Below are positions 20,119-31,772 of a DNA stretch of 64,000 bases, piece by piece. Below the pieces are notes generated by a model. The model was not told the origin of the DNA. It saw only the letters and a program-made list of their open reading frames with translations, and did not search any database. Positions within the stretch are counted from its first letter, which is position 1; each line of letters begins with the position of its first letter. This DNA is from Tiliqua scincoides (taxonomy: Eukaryota; Chordata; Lepidosauria; Squamata; Scincidae): the NCBI RefSeq assembly GCF_035046505.1, contig NC_089822.1:96005659-96069658 (forward strand), given 5' to 3'. Made by a program: the position numbers and the translations under genes.

Positions 20119-22083
20119 ACCTGTGGACATTCCCAATTTGTTTTATTGGGGTGTAGTTACTTCACTCCCCTGGTCCACTTTAGTGCAGCCCAACTCTTAA
20201 AGCAAATTGGAGTAAGGGCCTATTCAATGGGGACTTTATTAATTTGCATCTGTGGTGGTTTGAATGCTAATTGCACCCACCTTAAAAATGCAGTATTTTT
20301 AAGGAGTAAAAAACTTCAATGGAAAACCAGTGGAAGCTTCTTTTCTGTTAATAATAGTGGATGGGGAGCCCTGAGATCAGGATCAGAGCTCACTGGGGGC
20401 AGTAACCCCCCACTCCACTATTGTAGTTTCGTCCCATTTGGTTCCCACCATGGCTTTTTCATCTGATCAATCAATCATTCACCCCCAACACCTGCCTATT
20501 TGCCATCTTATGAATCTACCACTGAACTTCTCACTCTGTTTCATGCTTGTCCCACCTCTGGAGCTGAATAAAATATCAGGATTCATAGGTATGACTTGCA
20601 CAAAAGATCTGAAAGGGGCCGTAAGGTATCTATCACCTCCTGTCCATTCCACACAGTGTAACACAGTCTTATGGGCAAATACCTCACATTTAGCATTTCT
20701 GTGTAGTTGTAAATATCTGCATTCCTGGGGATATCTACACCATTGAGACTGATGAAGTCTATCCGACTTATACGTTTAACTGAACTATGAACAACCGTGC
20801 ATTATCCTGTGTGTGCCTTTACAAATGCTGTGGTTTCTAAGTGACCTATGCCTGCAGCACTGGTATTTATTTTCAGCTCAATTCTATAAAGTGTTCCTTG
20901 TCACTATGCCTTTCAAAGGGGGGACCTTCATTTCTAGATCACACCCCGCTGAGAAAGCTTTGTTTCCTTGTTTAATCTGCCCACCAACCCATTACTCAAG
21001 TTAAAACTAATTACAGTGGCATTTTGCTTCCATAATTAACTTTGAAAGCATAGCTGATTGCTAAAATAAGCAAGTGCCAAACAGGGGGGGATTGAGCCCA
21101 ATGACACAAATAAATACATGTTTGACTAATAGAACTTCTGCCAGTATAGGCCCTGAAAAAACTCACCTTCCGGAAGACAGTAATTTATGAAAGAAACAAT
21201 CATCGAAAAAGAAAAAAGGACTCTAGAAAGTCAAGCCCCAAAGGACCATGAGAGACTCAGATATAAAAGCAGTGCTTTTGTTGTTCAATTGCATATTTCT
21301 ATTTATGTTTCATTTAACTTTGAATACAGATCCCCAGTGTCAGAAGCTAAATGAAACATGGATAGCGATGTGTTAAGGAACAACGTGAGCTTCACACAGT
21401 TGGACTTGTTTGCTCGCTGATCCAAGTACACGATTGTCTTGTCTTTGGACTTTGGACTTGTCTTTGAACTCATGTTCATTTTCTGCTCACCCATGGACCT
21501 CTTCATCATAGGTTCCTGTGTACATATATAAATTCTTTGCAAATCTATGGTAAGAGTGCACGCGACACAGGAATCTCGATGGCACGAAATGGGATCAGAC
21601 TGTAATGTTTTGGTAGAGCATAGACTGGGTGGATGCCTCAGTCCACTTCAGGAATCGTCATGATGATGACTTCTTTAGTAAACACATCAGTATAGCAAAA
21701 CTAAACACTGAGCAGAGGCTACTCATCAGTGGGAGGCCATTTTCAGTAGTGAGGCTAAACAGTGCACTGTCCTTTCGATCTGAATAGTTCAGTCTAAGTC
21801 TATTGCCTATAGAAGACAACTTCATATGGGTAAACTTTTGGATATTTGAAAGCCCTTCTTTGAAATATAAGTAGTGATTTTTAAAAATCTAGATCTGATT
21901 TTTAAAAGGGTTATTAATTATATTCTGTTTCCCCCCCTTTCTTTCTTTTCTTTATAGTTTGTATATCTGATATTCTGTTTAACATGTTCTATTACTGATG
22001 TCCTGGTTCTAATACTGTATTGTTTTATTCACTAATAAAGGAAATTTTATTAAAGTGTAGCTGTGTCACACCTTGAGCATTCC
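20119..22083. other. Unassigned stretch
   Basis: No host exon recognised across almost 2 kb. The composition becomes AT-rich toward 21840-22060, including C and T runs near 21931-21955. Open frames are short and unrecognised. Confidence 0.45.
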
Positions 22084-22270
22084 TAATATCCAGGGTGATG
22101 TCTGAGGGGGGTCCATTGGGCCAGGTTGACCTCTGAGCCCTCAGTATCAATGGCAGTGGTAGCACCCAATGTGCTATCAGAGAGCATCATGGGAGGCCTA
22201 GCTTTTTTTCCCAGGACCCCCAGCAACCTGGGGCTGGCACTGCCTAATGTCAAGGGTTCTGTACTGCCCT
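22084..22270 (+). repeat. Dispersed repeat B, copy 2
   Basis: CTCAGTATCAATGGCAGTGG, TAGCACCCAATGTG and CCCCCAGCAACCTGGGG match 9655-9840 in order and orientation. No family name can be given. Confidence 0.6.
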
Positions 22271-22366
22271 TACAGCATACCTATTCTAAGGAGTGATAAC
22301 GGGGAATTATCAGCACGGGTGAAACACACTATAGGGGGGTCCAAATAAAATCTGTGCATATCTATA

Positions 22367-22442
22367 TACAGGCAGCCCTCCATTGGTGGATCTGGAATGT
22401 GCAGTTATCCACGTATTCTGGTATCCATGTACTTTCAAGTTA
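22367..22442 (+). mobile_element. Possible Tigger/pogo-type MITE half, cut by CR1
   Basis: After TA it begins CAGGCAGCCCTCCATTGG and contains GTTATCCACGTATTC and GGTATCCATG, like the CAG-CCTC-TATCCGCGG ends of pogo-type elements. The CR1 at 22443 begins where the similarity stops. Confidence 0.4.
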
Positions 22443-23700
22443 TAGAACATAAGAACATAAGAACAGCCCCACTGGATCAGGCCATAGGCCCATCTAGTCC
22501 AGCTTCCTGTATCTCACAGCGGCCCACCAAATGCCCCAGGGAGCACACCAGATAACAAGAGACCTCATCCTGGTGCCCTCCCCTACATCTGGCATTCGGA
22601 CTTAACCCATTTCTAAAATCAGGAGGTTGCGCATACACATCATGGCTTGTACCCCATAATGGATTTTTCCTCCAGAAACTTTCAAATCACCTTTTAAAGG
22701 CGTCTAGGCTAGACGCCAGCACCACATCCTGTGGCAAGGAGTTCCACAGACTGACCACACGCTGAGTAAAGAAATATTTTCTTTTGTCTGTCCTAACCTG
22801 CCCAACACTCAATTTTAGTGGATGTCCCCTGGTTCTGGTATTATGTGAGAGTGTAAAGAGCATCTCCCTATCCACTCTGTCCATTCCCTGCATAATTTTG
22901 TATGTCTCAATCATGTCCCCCCTCAAGCGTCTCTTTTCTAGGCTGAAGAGGCCCAAACGCCGTAGCCTTTCCTCATAAGGAAGGTGCCCCAGCCCCGTAA
23001 TCATCTTAGTCGCTCTCTTTTGCACCTTTTCCATTTCCACTATGTCTTTTTTGAGATGCGGCGACCAGAACTGGACACAATACTCCAGGTGTGGCCTTAG
23101 CATAGATTTGTACAACGGCATTATAATACTAGCCGTTTTGTTCTCAATACCCTTCCTAATGATCCCAAGCATAGAATTGGCCTTCTTCACTGCCGCCGCA
23201 CATTGGGTCAACACTTTCATCGACCTGTCCACCACCACCCCAAGATCTCTCTCCTGATCTGTCACAGACAGCTCAGAACCCATCAGCCTATATCTAAAGT
23301 TTTGATTTTTTGCCCCAATGTGCATGACTTTACACTTACTGACATTGAAGCGCATCTGCCATTTTGCTGCCCATTCTGCCAGTCTGGAGATATCCTTCTG
23401 GAGCTCCTCACAATCACTTCTGGTCTTTACCACTCGGAAAAGTTTGGTGTTGTCTGCAAACTTAGCCACTTCACTGCTCAACCCTGTCTCCAGGTCATTT
23501 ATGAAGAGGTTGAAAAGCACCAGTTCCAGGACAGATCCTTGGGGCACACCGCTTTTCACCTCTCTCCATTGTGAAAATTGCCCATTGACACCCACTCTCT
23601 GCTTCCTGGCCTCCAACCAGTTCTCAATCCACGAGAGGACCTGTCCTCTAATTCCCTGATTGTAGAGGGAATTAGCATCATAGTCATTAAGAAAAGGTCA
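22443..23700 (-). mobile_element. CR1 LINE, 3' half of ORF2 plus 3' UTR
   Basis: The longest open frame in the window (22687-23616, 309 codons) encodes part of a CR1 reverse transcriptase. In order it shows GVPQGSVLELVLFNLFINDL, the catalytic block KFADNTKLF, SKCKVMHIG, LGVVVDRSMK, and the post-thumb region MIETYKIM...RTRGHPLKL...KYFFTQRVVSLWNSLP. The catalytic block is normally FADD; here the second aspartate is asparagine, so the enzyme would be inactive. The endonuclease and the first half of the RT are missing through 5' truncation. The 3' UTR (22443-22686) carries the standard CR1 tail ending TTCTTATGTTCTTATG. The long intact frame suggests a relatively young insertion. Confidence 0.92.
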
Positions 23701-23784
23701 TGCCTAAGCTACACTAACATGAGGAAGGCCGTTCAGTGACAGTGTATCCTCAGTATTCATGCTCATGATACATTTAGGAAGAAG

Positions 23785-23786
<2 letters not shown>

Positions 23787-23845
<59 letters not shown>
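23787..23845 (+). repeat. (AG)n microsatellite
   Basis: 59 bases of uninterrupted AG repeat. An uninterrupted array of this length is likely to be polymorphic. Confidence 0.97.
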
Positions 23846-23847
<2 letters not shown>

Positions 23848-25120
23848 TCTGTGGGTGTAAGAACTGTATGCACATGTACCCCATATTAGAAATTCTTGCA
23901 ATGTGTTTGATTGACATTATTGGCAACAGCTAATTCCTTCCCATTTATGGAGGAGGCTTATAATACAGAGTCATATTGCTTTACTAACAGCTGTTTCTTT
24001 GGGAGCTAATTATTTTAGATCCTGCTCCCAGTTTACACAGCAACGCTCAAACGATCATCAGCTGCATTTTATTTTCGGAAAGGGATTCAGGCAGCTGTGC
24101 ATGAAAAGGAAAGGACCACTTGGGCAACCCTCAGAAGGAGAAAGGGTTGTGTTTGAAAGCCTATGAATAAGAAGGGTAAAGTGGAGAGCTAGAGCGGCAC
24201 CCCCCCGCTTCTCAAAAAATGACTTGTTTACACCATCACCTTGAGATATGCTCCATTCACTCACTAGAGTGTCAGATTTGTTTCTGGATTCAAGGGGTTA
24301 ATCACAGGCTGTGATTATAATGAGAGCAGGGACCAGATCATAAACTTGCCTCTGTTTCTTCTCCAGGTCATATATTCAGAGAAAGTGACAGGGACATGAT
24401 AGACACCCCAGGCCTGATGAGAGAGGCAGAATTCACTGCCAGCATGCAGGGGAATATGGCCAAGAGAAGGGAGAGTGAACATGGTTTTGAGAGCTTCTTG
24501 TGCACAGGTGTCTTTTCAGGAGGGCAAGGAAGAATCTCCCTGCTTTGGCTGTTTGAAACCAGTTGTGATCATTCCCCTGGGACACCGACTACTTCTGACT
24601 ATTGCGCTGGTACTGCTGTTGTGCAGGGCGTGTGATGGATGTGCGATGGGTGCTATCTGCAGTAGGAAGTGTTCAAATCACCCAGACAAATGCTCTCCGA
24701 ATACCCAGGCTTTTTGCCATGTCATCCTGAATATATCCAAGAGCTGACTTGTACATCTGTCTAAGCATTTTACCCCGTCCCTCCCCCTGCTATTTGAAAT
24801 GGGTCCTCCATCCCTATACGGAGGGGGCTTTGTATCGTCCCTCAATGAAAAGTAATTCCTTCTAACAAGAGAAGCATACAGTTGCATGTTTTTTTGCAAG
24901 CAATGGATGTTTTAGCTCCCTGGCCCCATCAATTTGTCATACGAGGACTGTTCCACTATGCATCTTCTTTTCAGGCACCAAGCTGCTAGCTGGGGTGCAG
25001 CCAATTTTACAGAACTGGCACAGGACAGATTAAAATGGGTTATGCCTCTGCAGGATCTTGGAAGAGGAGAAATGTGCAAGAGCCCTGCACAAGCATCCTG
25101 CACTTGAAGGGGGCGCTGTA
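23846..25120. other. Unassigned stretch
   Basis: No gene or named repeat recognised. A 79-90 codon frame near 24396-24747 matches nothing known. Confidence 0.45.
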
Positions 25121-25437
25121 AGAACATCAGAACATAAGAACAGCCCCACCGGATCAGGCCATAGGCCCATCTAGTCCAGCTTCCTGTACCTCACAGCGGC
25201 CCACCAAATGCCCCAGGGAGCACACCAGATAACAAGAGACCTGCATCCTGGTGCCCTCCCTTGCATCTGACATAGCCCATTTCTAAAATCAGGAGGTTGC
25301 ACATACACATCATGGCTTGTAACCCATAATGGATTTTTCCTCCAGAAACTAGTCCAATCCCCTTTTAAAGGCATCCAGGCCAGATGCCGTCACCACATCC
25401 TGCGGCAAGGAGTTCCACAGACCGACCACATGCTGAG
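25121..25437 (-). mobile_element. CR1 LINE 3' end
   Basis: Minus strand carries the end of the CR1 reading frame (region GTGGTCTGTGGAACTCCTTG), the 3' UTR with GGAGGAAAAATCCATTATGG, and the CTTATGTTCT tail. It matches 22443-22760 closely. Confidence 0.88.
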
Positions 25438-25607
25438 TAGCTGGTTTGCTAATTGGAGGAGTGCGAGGGTGACCTGCCTATTTTTTTATTCCTTTCCTGT
25501 AAGTCTTCCTGTATATGCAGGTAGTCATAATCAGGCTGACTTTCTTCCTCCATCTCCACACCTTTCAAGATGCTCAACTAGACAGACAGGCTCACTGTCT
25601 CTCTCAT

Positions 25608-25699
25608 ACCTCAATCCTATGCACACTTTCCTAGAAGTTAGCCCCATTGAACACAATGGGACTTACTCTTAAATAGACCCCACATAGGCCTGGACTGTC
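25608..25699 (+). mobile_element. 90-bp palindromic element, diverged
   Basis: TCAATCCTATGCACACTTTC, GTTAGCCCCATTGAACACAA and GGGACTTACTCTTAAATAG are family motifs. It sits directly next to a well-preserved copy. Confidence 0.6.
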
Positions 25700-25700
25700 A

Positions 25701-25790
25701 CAGCCCAATCCTATGCATGTCTACTCAGAAGTTAGTCCCGTTAGTGTCAATAGGGCTTACTCCCAAGAAAGTGCGGATAGGATTGGGCTG
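25701..25790 (+). mobile_element. 90-bp palindromic MITE, well preserved
   Basis: Begins CAGCCCAATCCTATGCATG and ends GCGGATAGGATTGGGCTG, inverted ends. Inner arms TACTCAGAAGTTAGTCCCGT and TAGGGCTTACTCCCAAGAAAG also face each other. It is flanked by TCA on both sides (25698-25700, 25791-25793), a 3-bp duplication. This copy ties the short element to the same insertion mode as the 178-bp family. Confidence 0.88.
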
Positions 25791-26114
25791 TCAGTTCCCT
25801 ATCCAATTATGAAGTTTCTGCAATAAAGTTTTTTTTTTTTTCCTTTCCTTAGAACAAACAAGCCTGGCAGTGATTCTCTTAGCAGATAACATGCTGTGGA
25901 AACTTGTTGTGCCAGCACGGGATACAGCCTTTGATTGGGAGACCCATGCAGAGTCAATGCTTTCCCCATGAAATGAATGGTGAGTCATGTTGGTGAATTC
26001 AATAAGGATGCAAGTTCTGCAGTTGATGCACTCCCTGGCCAACATATGAGCCCCTTTATAGCCTCATGCACAGTTCTGCTGTACCGCCCCCTCCCCCAGT
26101 GGCTTGCTGACTTA

Positions 26115-26293
26115 GGGCCCAAACCTATCCAATTTTCCAGTGCCGGTGCTGCTGTGCCACTGGGGTGTGTTCTGCATCCTGTGGTGGGGAGGCAATCACA
26201 AAGGCCTCCTCAAGGTAAGGGAACAGTTGTTTCCTTACCTTGGGACTGCATTATGGCTACACCGGTGCTGGAAAGTTGGATAGGATTGGGCCC
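26115..26293 (+). mobile_element. 178-bp palindromic MITE, copy 2
   Basis: GGGCCCAAACCTATCCAATT at the left and AAGTTGGATAGGATTGGGCCC (26273-26293) at the right. The inner hairpin pairs CAAGGTAAGG (26211-26220) with CCTTACCTT (26233-26241). The flanks are TTA on both sides, a 3-bp target duplication. Same orientation as copy 1. Confidence 0.88.
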
Positions 26294-28460
26294 TTAATGT
26301 GACTATATTTATTGGCTAACATCCCTTCCCCAGAGGCATTGATCTTTTTTGCTTTTAACGGAAGGTCAAAGGTAGAAGGACTATGGCAATTAATGGAAAC
26401 TACTGCCTTGAAATACATAAATCCAGTGTAAACACAATGAAGCAATTTGTTCAGTTTTGCACATATTCCCAAGGCCAAGCCACTAGTAATGAAGTTACTT
26501 TTGTGTTGAGTCATTTTGTGTTGAGCTGGGACCTTGGCAAAGCTCCCGCTAATTTATCTTTGGCTTCTCTTCCACTCCTCAAATGGTAAAAGTAAAATAC
26601 CCTCCTTGAGAAAGGAGGCTGTTGATAGATCAGGGAGCACACATTTCCAAGTCAGTTGCTTTTGTGTGGCCTTGTCTGAATACAGAGCTCTCTTAATTAG
26701 AGATGCTCTTAAGATTACAAGGAAAAAGGATGTGATTCATTAGAAAAAGTAAATCCTACTAACCAATGGTTACTTAAAGTGTTGCAAGTGTGATCTTTTT
26801 AACTCTCTCCTAAGGTGTTGCAGCCTATTCAGATTTTTTTCTCAGATAAAGGCTTTCATTCAAAAAGCTTTAACTTCTACAGTAATTGCAAGCATTTGCC
26901 CATGCCTGCAAGGTCATAGCTCCAATCTTGTCTGGGGTTGGGATCGAAACCTTTGCTTGGAGTCACTAGGCTGACTTTTTGACTTTTTTCTTCTTTGAAC
27001 AGCTTAGCCAGTGCCATATCACAAATTGCTTTTGAAACTCCTTCCAGCATTTCTGTTCAATGGAGGGCTGTGGTTTGGGCGGGGGAGGGTAGTGCTGTGT
27101 GTTTGTTTACTCAGAAGTAAGTTGCATTCAATTCACTATAGGGTTGACATCTCAAGTTCACTTGGGCAAATGCAACTAGATTTATAATTCTTGGGATACA
27201 GGCAATTAATCTATTTGGCAAATTGTAAATCTTCACAAGTATTTGATTTAGCTCTGGTCCTCTCTGGCAAAAAAAAATTCAATGACTAACAGCATGGAAA
27301 ATGCACTGATGGTTGATGCACTGATGGATCCGGACCATACTGGTTCACGGATCTGCAATCCATTTGTTCCTCAAAATTCTCTTTTTGGAATGTTGATTGT
27401 GAATATTTTCCTAAAGCTCAAATATTCTCTGAATATTTAATATCTGCATTTGATATCCAGTGATAGTTCAATAATTGATGCTTTATGATAATTGATATGT
27501 AACAGCATTTAAGTACCTGACAGTATGGGACAGAAGACATGGAAGGGGATATTGTAACGAACCGTACTGAATGTGTGGCATATGTAGTATCTTTGGCATC
27601 CAACTATAAGCAATAGCTGACATGCAATGGAGTTCATATTTAAAAGTTGACAGCTTATGAATTAATATTTGGTTCCTGCTACAATCAAAACAATAAACAA
27701 GCTTCATGTTATTACATTTTAAATTTGGAGGTAAGTCTGATGTTTAAAAAAAAAATGAAACTGAACACAAAATGGATTCCCCCTTAATGTACATTGAAAC
27801 AACCCCCCTCCCACACACACATTTCTGATTACAGCCCTGATTCAGTTGCAGCCAACATTGGAGGTGGGTGATTTTTCCCCACGCAATGTCATGACTGTTT
27901 CATAGGTTGGCTCTGGTCTACATTCCATTCCCCTTGCCCACCAGTTTGTATAGATGCATTGTTTATGACCTTTGCAAAAAGGAACTTCGATATGCCATTT
28001 CCTAATTGCAGGAGAAGTCCTTGCTGCCAGCATTTACGGTAACTTTTAATCAATTTCACATATGTGAGCATGCACAATGCGTACATGTAAGTCAAAAGCA
28101 ATGGAAAACTTTGGCAAACTATGCATATACAGCTGAGTCTGGATTAAACAACAATGACAACAGACGTACAAGAAGAATGGTGGATTGCCAATGCATCAGA
28201 GCAAACCAGAGAAGGCAATTTAGAGTCCCCAGATCAAGGGAGCAATTCAGATGTGGAGGGGGAATGTTGCAAGTCTCTCCAGCTAGAAGGGATTCAAGCA
28301 GGTATCCAATCCACAGGTTTTCCTACAAGACTGCCTCATATATTCCAGTGTGTTTCAGTCCATCATCTGGAAAACATTTGTCTTGTTTGGGAAGAGAAAG
28401 GAAAGTCCCCTTATACTCATCAAAGTAGCTGAACAACATCCCATTTTTTAGTGGTGCTGG
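26294..28460. other. Unassigned stretch with one MITE remnant
   Basis: No host exon recognised. A half-copy of the 90-bp element lies at about 27097-27150 (TACTCAGAAGTAAGTTGCATT). A 92-codon frame starting at 28154 is protein-like in composition but unrecognised; see the rejected list. Confidence 0.45.
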
Positions 28461-28727
28461 CAGGACTGACCCATCTATGAGGCCAAACATGCGGTGTCCA
28501 TCTCTATTAATCCACTCATTTCCACTGCTGCTCCCCCTCCTTCCCTGGATTGGAAGAGAGGAATTGGGTGGAAAATGGAAAGTGGAGGGGGGGGAGAGTG
28601 GTGGGCTAAAGTGTCTCCTCCACACCCCTCTTCCTTTTCCAAATCAGGGAGTGGGAAGAGCAGAGGCTGGCACATCACCAGATAAGTCGGAGGAGCACTG
28701 TTGCATTGCCAGGCCTGGGCTCCTAGG
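28461..28727 (+). mobile_element. Family A element
   Basis: Starts CAGGACTGACCCATCTATGAGG, written here as two parts CAGGACTGACC and CATCTATGAGG, and carries the CCTTCCCTGGATTGG and CTTCCTTTTCCAAATCAGG tracts of the family. The right end near 28727 is approximate. Confidence 0.55.
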
Positions 28728-29907
28728 GCTCGATGACATCATGGAGCACTGTGGCACCCCCTGCACTATCACCCCACTCCCCAGTGGATGTGTGACCATC
28801 ACCTCAGAAAATGGCTCCATTTGGAGCTGCACAAAGACAAGGAGGGGTGGACAGACCAATTTCCCAGCATTTTCTGCACAAGTATGGCAAACATGATCAC
28901 CCCCTCAATGGAGACAGCAGAAAACCACCACAATGGTGGTGGGCAATGTACCCCTCTGGCCCTGCCTCAACCACACCACTGAAGGAGCATTTGCCTCACA
29001 GTCCCAGGGGTCAGAAAGTCTTGGGCTGACCCTGGGTGATAGTGATGATGATTCAACAGATTCAGGAGGAAAAAATTCCTTCTCTCTTCCTTTTCAGGTC
29101 ATGCAGGTATCACCAACCTGAAACTCAGCCTGAATTTTCCAACAAGTCCCCCAATCCCTGAGGAGACTTTAAGAGCAATTGGCTGAATGTCACTTGAAGG
29201 ACACCACATTATACTCTAGTTCTCAGGAGACAAGGGTTCCAACAATCTATGATGGAGTTTAAACTCCATTTTAATCCAGTGTAGTGAATCAATAATCTTC
29301 TGTGAAGTGCTTTAGCAAGAGAGGAAGGACCTGAGCTCTGACAGGCGATCAAATCGATTGTGGACTCTGAAGCCTCAGCAATTTGATGATCCCAAAGGGG
29401 AGGGGAGGAAACCTGACAGTTCTGTTGAGAAGGCCGAAGGCCCGGCATTACAAGAGGACTTATTTACAGGCAGAAGGCAAAGCTAACCTTTCCTGAAAGG
29501 CCTGAGGCCACAAGAATGATGGACACATTTAAAGCTCCTAACGCTTTTGTTTAGGCAGCTGTGATTGTATCAAGGAACATTTCCAGAGAGGAGCGGCTGC
29601 TTCATGCAAAAACAGCACTGTCCTTCGGCTCAAAGAAATCCCATTTTCTCGGAAAACAGTTTCAAATCGGAATTAAACCAGGAACTGACATTCACATACA
29701 CACATCCTTGCTCCCTCGTTGGAACAGGGAAAACGTCCTTCAGAGGGCCTAAACAAGCATCCAAACTTCAATTGCTTGGCTGCACCATTTTCAAAATTAA
29801 AATTGGGGGTGCGCTTTCCTCTTATATCACCAAAAGGTTTCATTTTTGAATGAGTAGGAACTGCTTGGCTGCCCTCAGAGGAGCTGTTCTCTGCATTTCT
29901 GTATGAT
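28728..29907. other. Unassigned stretch
   Basis: No gene or clear repeat recognised. Open frames on both strands are short. Confidence 0.45.
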
Positions 29908-30180
29908 AGCCCAATCCTATCCTTTCCCCTGTCATAGCATGCAGCAGTCAGGGTCAAAATGAGCTGTGCTGCATGCTATGGTGTGTGTGCGTGTGTGCGT
30001 GCGTGCGCGCGTGCGGTGTGGGGGGTTATCAGGAGGCTTGGAAGAGGTAAGGGTAAATATTTTCCCTTACCCTTCCATAAGGGTCATGGCTAATGGGTCT
30101 CCTTGGACCTGTCTATCCTAGGAGGCAAAGGGGTGATGTTGGGACGTTCCAAAGGTGATAGCATTCTAGCGCAAGTTGCT
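29908..30180 (+). mobile_element. Family L element with GT/GC-rich insert
   Basis: Left end AGCCCAATCCTATCC. The hairpin pairs AGAGGTAAGGGTAAAT with TTTTCCCTTACCCTTCC, and it is followed by ATGGGTCTCCTTGGACCTG, shared with 40327 and 57443. A GTGTGTGCGTGCG-type simple repeat lies at about 29979-30016. The right end is uncertain. Confidence 0.55.
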
Positions 30181-30390
30181 TGGGATACACACCCTCCCAC
30201 TTCCAACATGCCCCCTTCCCTCCCCTATCCTCCCCATTCTGCTCACCCTACCAACTTACCGACATCTTAGGCCAACAGAGTGCAATAAAAATAATAAATC
30301 ATTTACAGATAATTCCGAAACTGAAAAGCATGGGATAAACTCCCCCAAAGACAAGCATCACACAACATAGTGCTAACAGAGACAAAAAAT

Positions 30391-30532
30391 GGTTGGCAAC
30401 CTTCAGTCTCGAAAGACTATGGTATAAGCCTACAGCACCCGGTATTCCCAGGCGGTCTCCCATCCAAGTACTAACCAGGCCTGACCCTGCTTAGCTTCCA
30501 AGATCAGACAAGATTGGGCATGTGCAAGGTTA
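30391..30532 (-). mobile_element. 5S rRNA-derived SINE
   Basis: Same structure as 17457-17598: a 5S-derived body with A-box region GAAGCTAAGCAGGGTCAGGC and C-box region TACTTGGATGGGAGACCGCC, and the tail GTCTTTCGAGACTGAAGGTT. It is close to full length; the minus-strand start is GTAACCTTGCACATGCCC. Confidence 0.9.
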
Positions 30533-30726
30533 CAGTTGTTTCTTAAAAGTCAGGAAAGTGCTGCTGATTGGTCCTGTGCCCATTGAACAGAATGCCCTCC
30601 TCCCATTGGCTACAGTAGCTGGCCAGGACAATCACAGCCAGGGCAAAAATTGCAGTCAGAAATTAGCACTGAAGGAAGCAGCATTCTGGGAGGAACCTGC
30701 TCCATCACTGTGTCTAATGGGACTTA

Positions 30727-30896
30727 GGGCCCAATCCCTATCCAACTTTCCAGGTCTGATGCAGCCGTGTCAACAGGGCACACACTGCATCCTGTGGTGG
30801 ACGGGCAGTCACAGAGGCCTCCTTAAGGTCAGGGAACAAACCTCGGAGCTGCATTGTGGCTGCATCAGCCCTGGAAAGTTGGATAGGATTGGGCCC
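30727..30896 (+). mobile_element. 178-bp palindromic MITE, copy 3
   Basis: GGGCCCAATCCCTATCCAAC at the left and GGATAGGATTGGGCCC at the right. It is slightly short (170 bp) because the inner hairpin is partly lost. No clear 3-bp duplication remains. Confidence 0.8.
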
Positions 30897-30898
30897 CC

Positions 30899-30930
30899 AG
30901 TCTCAGGTAAGTGTGCATAGGATTGCAGTT
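30899..30930 (+). mobile_element. Half of a 90-bp palindromic element
   Basis: CTCAGGTAAGTGTGCATAGG followed by ATTGCAG is the right half of the 90-bp element, directly against the 178-bp copy. The 178-bp element may have inserted into it. Confidence 0.5.
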
Positions 30931-31204
30931 TAGCAGTAAAAGAAAAATCTGGCCTTTAACTAGCCTGTTGAAAGAGTTGTAGAGAAAGTTGTAGAGGGTG
31001 TGAGTTTGCCTAAGTGGTTTCTGTTCCTCCTGGCTCTAAGGGAAATTGGCTCTGGTTTTTTTTTGTTTTTTTTTTAAAGGCATTTTTGCTATATTTTTAC
31101 CCTTATCCATGCATAATCCTCTTCATATGATTGTGGAGTGGGCATGTCCCTTCTCCATGAATGTAGAGGCCTTGCTCAGAGGCTTTCTCTCCTGCAAAAT
31201 GAGA

Positions 31205-31330
31205 TTGAATGGCCTCACAGATGCAATCCTATGCAAGCTTGCTAGGTACTTTCACTGAATTCAGTGAGGCTGAACTTCAATGAGATTGAATTCAATGAGA
31301 TTTACTTATGAGCACTTATGCATAGTAGTG
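31205..31330 (+). mobile_element. 90-bp palindromic element, very diverged
   Basis: GATGCAATCCTATGCAAGCT at the left, ATTCAGTGAGGC repeated internally, and TACTTATGAGCACTTATGCA at the right. It has the family outline only. Confidence 0.4.
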
Positions 31331-31427
31331 GCCTATAAGCATTTTACTTAGGCAATTTTTACATCATCTTCACCCCCAAAAGGGGCACCCAAGGCTCCTT
31401 TACAAATATTTTTCTTGGTCTTATTTA

Positions 31428-31517
31428 GGGCACAAGCCTAACCAGGTCTACTCAGAAGTAAGTCCTATTTTGTTCGATGGGGCTTACTCTCAGGAAAGTG
31501 TGGTTAGGATTGCAGCC
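31428..31517 (+). mobile_element. 90-bp palindromic MITE with TTA duplication
   Basis: GGGCACAAGCCTAACC at the left and GGTTAGGATTGCAGCC at the right are inverted. Arms TACTCAGAAGTAAGTCC and GGGGCTTACTCTCAGG are present. TTA flanks both sides (31425-31427, 31518-31520). Confidence 0.85.
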
Positions 31518-31745
31518 TTATTTACTTAAAAAAAATGTATCCCATGCTTTTCTCAGTAAAGATTTCAAGGCTGTTTACAATGTGAAATTACAAACACCAA
31601 ACAACATCAACATTACCAAACATAATTAGCAACACACACAAAAATGTTCACAAAAAAGGATATAAAATGAACATCAACAAAGCCAGAGATAGTGATTCAA
31701 TGAACAAGCAAAGGTCTGATGAAAATTATAAATCTTGGGTTGATG

Positions 31746-31772
31746 CCAAAACAAACAAACAAACAAACAAAA
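31746..31772 (+). repeat. (CAAA)n microsatellite
   Basis: About six AAAC units. Confidence 0.9.

Noticed and set aside
22687-23616. 309-codon open frame as a host gene
   Set aside because: Its motifs are those of a CR1 reverse transcriptase and it is followed by a CR1 3' UTR and tail.
28154-28432. 92-codon frame starting MTTDVQEEWWIANASEQ, with a GTATCC donor-like site near 28301, as a first coding exon
   Set aside because: The composition is protein-like but I recognise no homologue, no promoter evidence exists, and no downstream exon could be identified. A protein database search would settle it.
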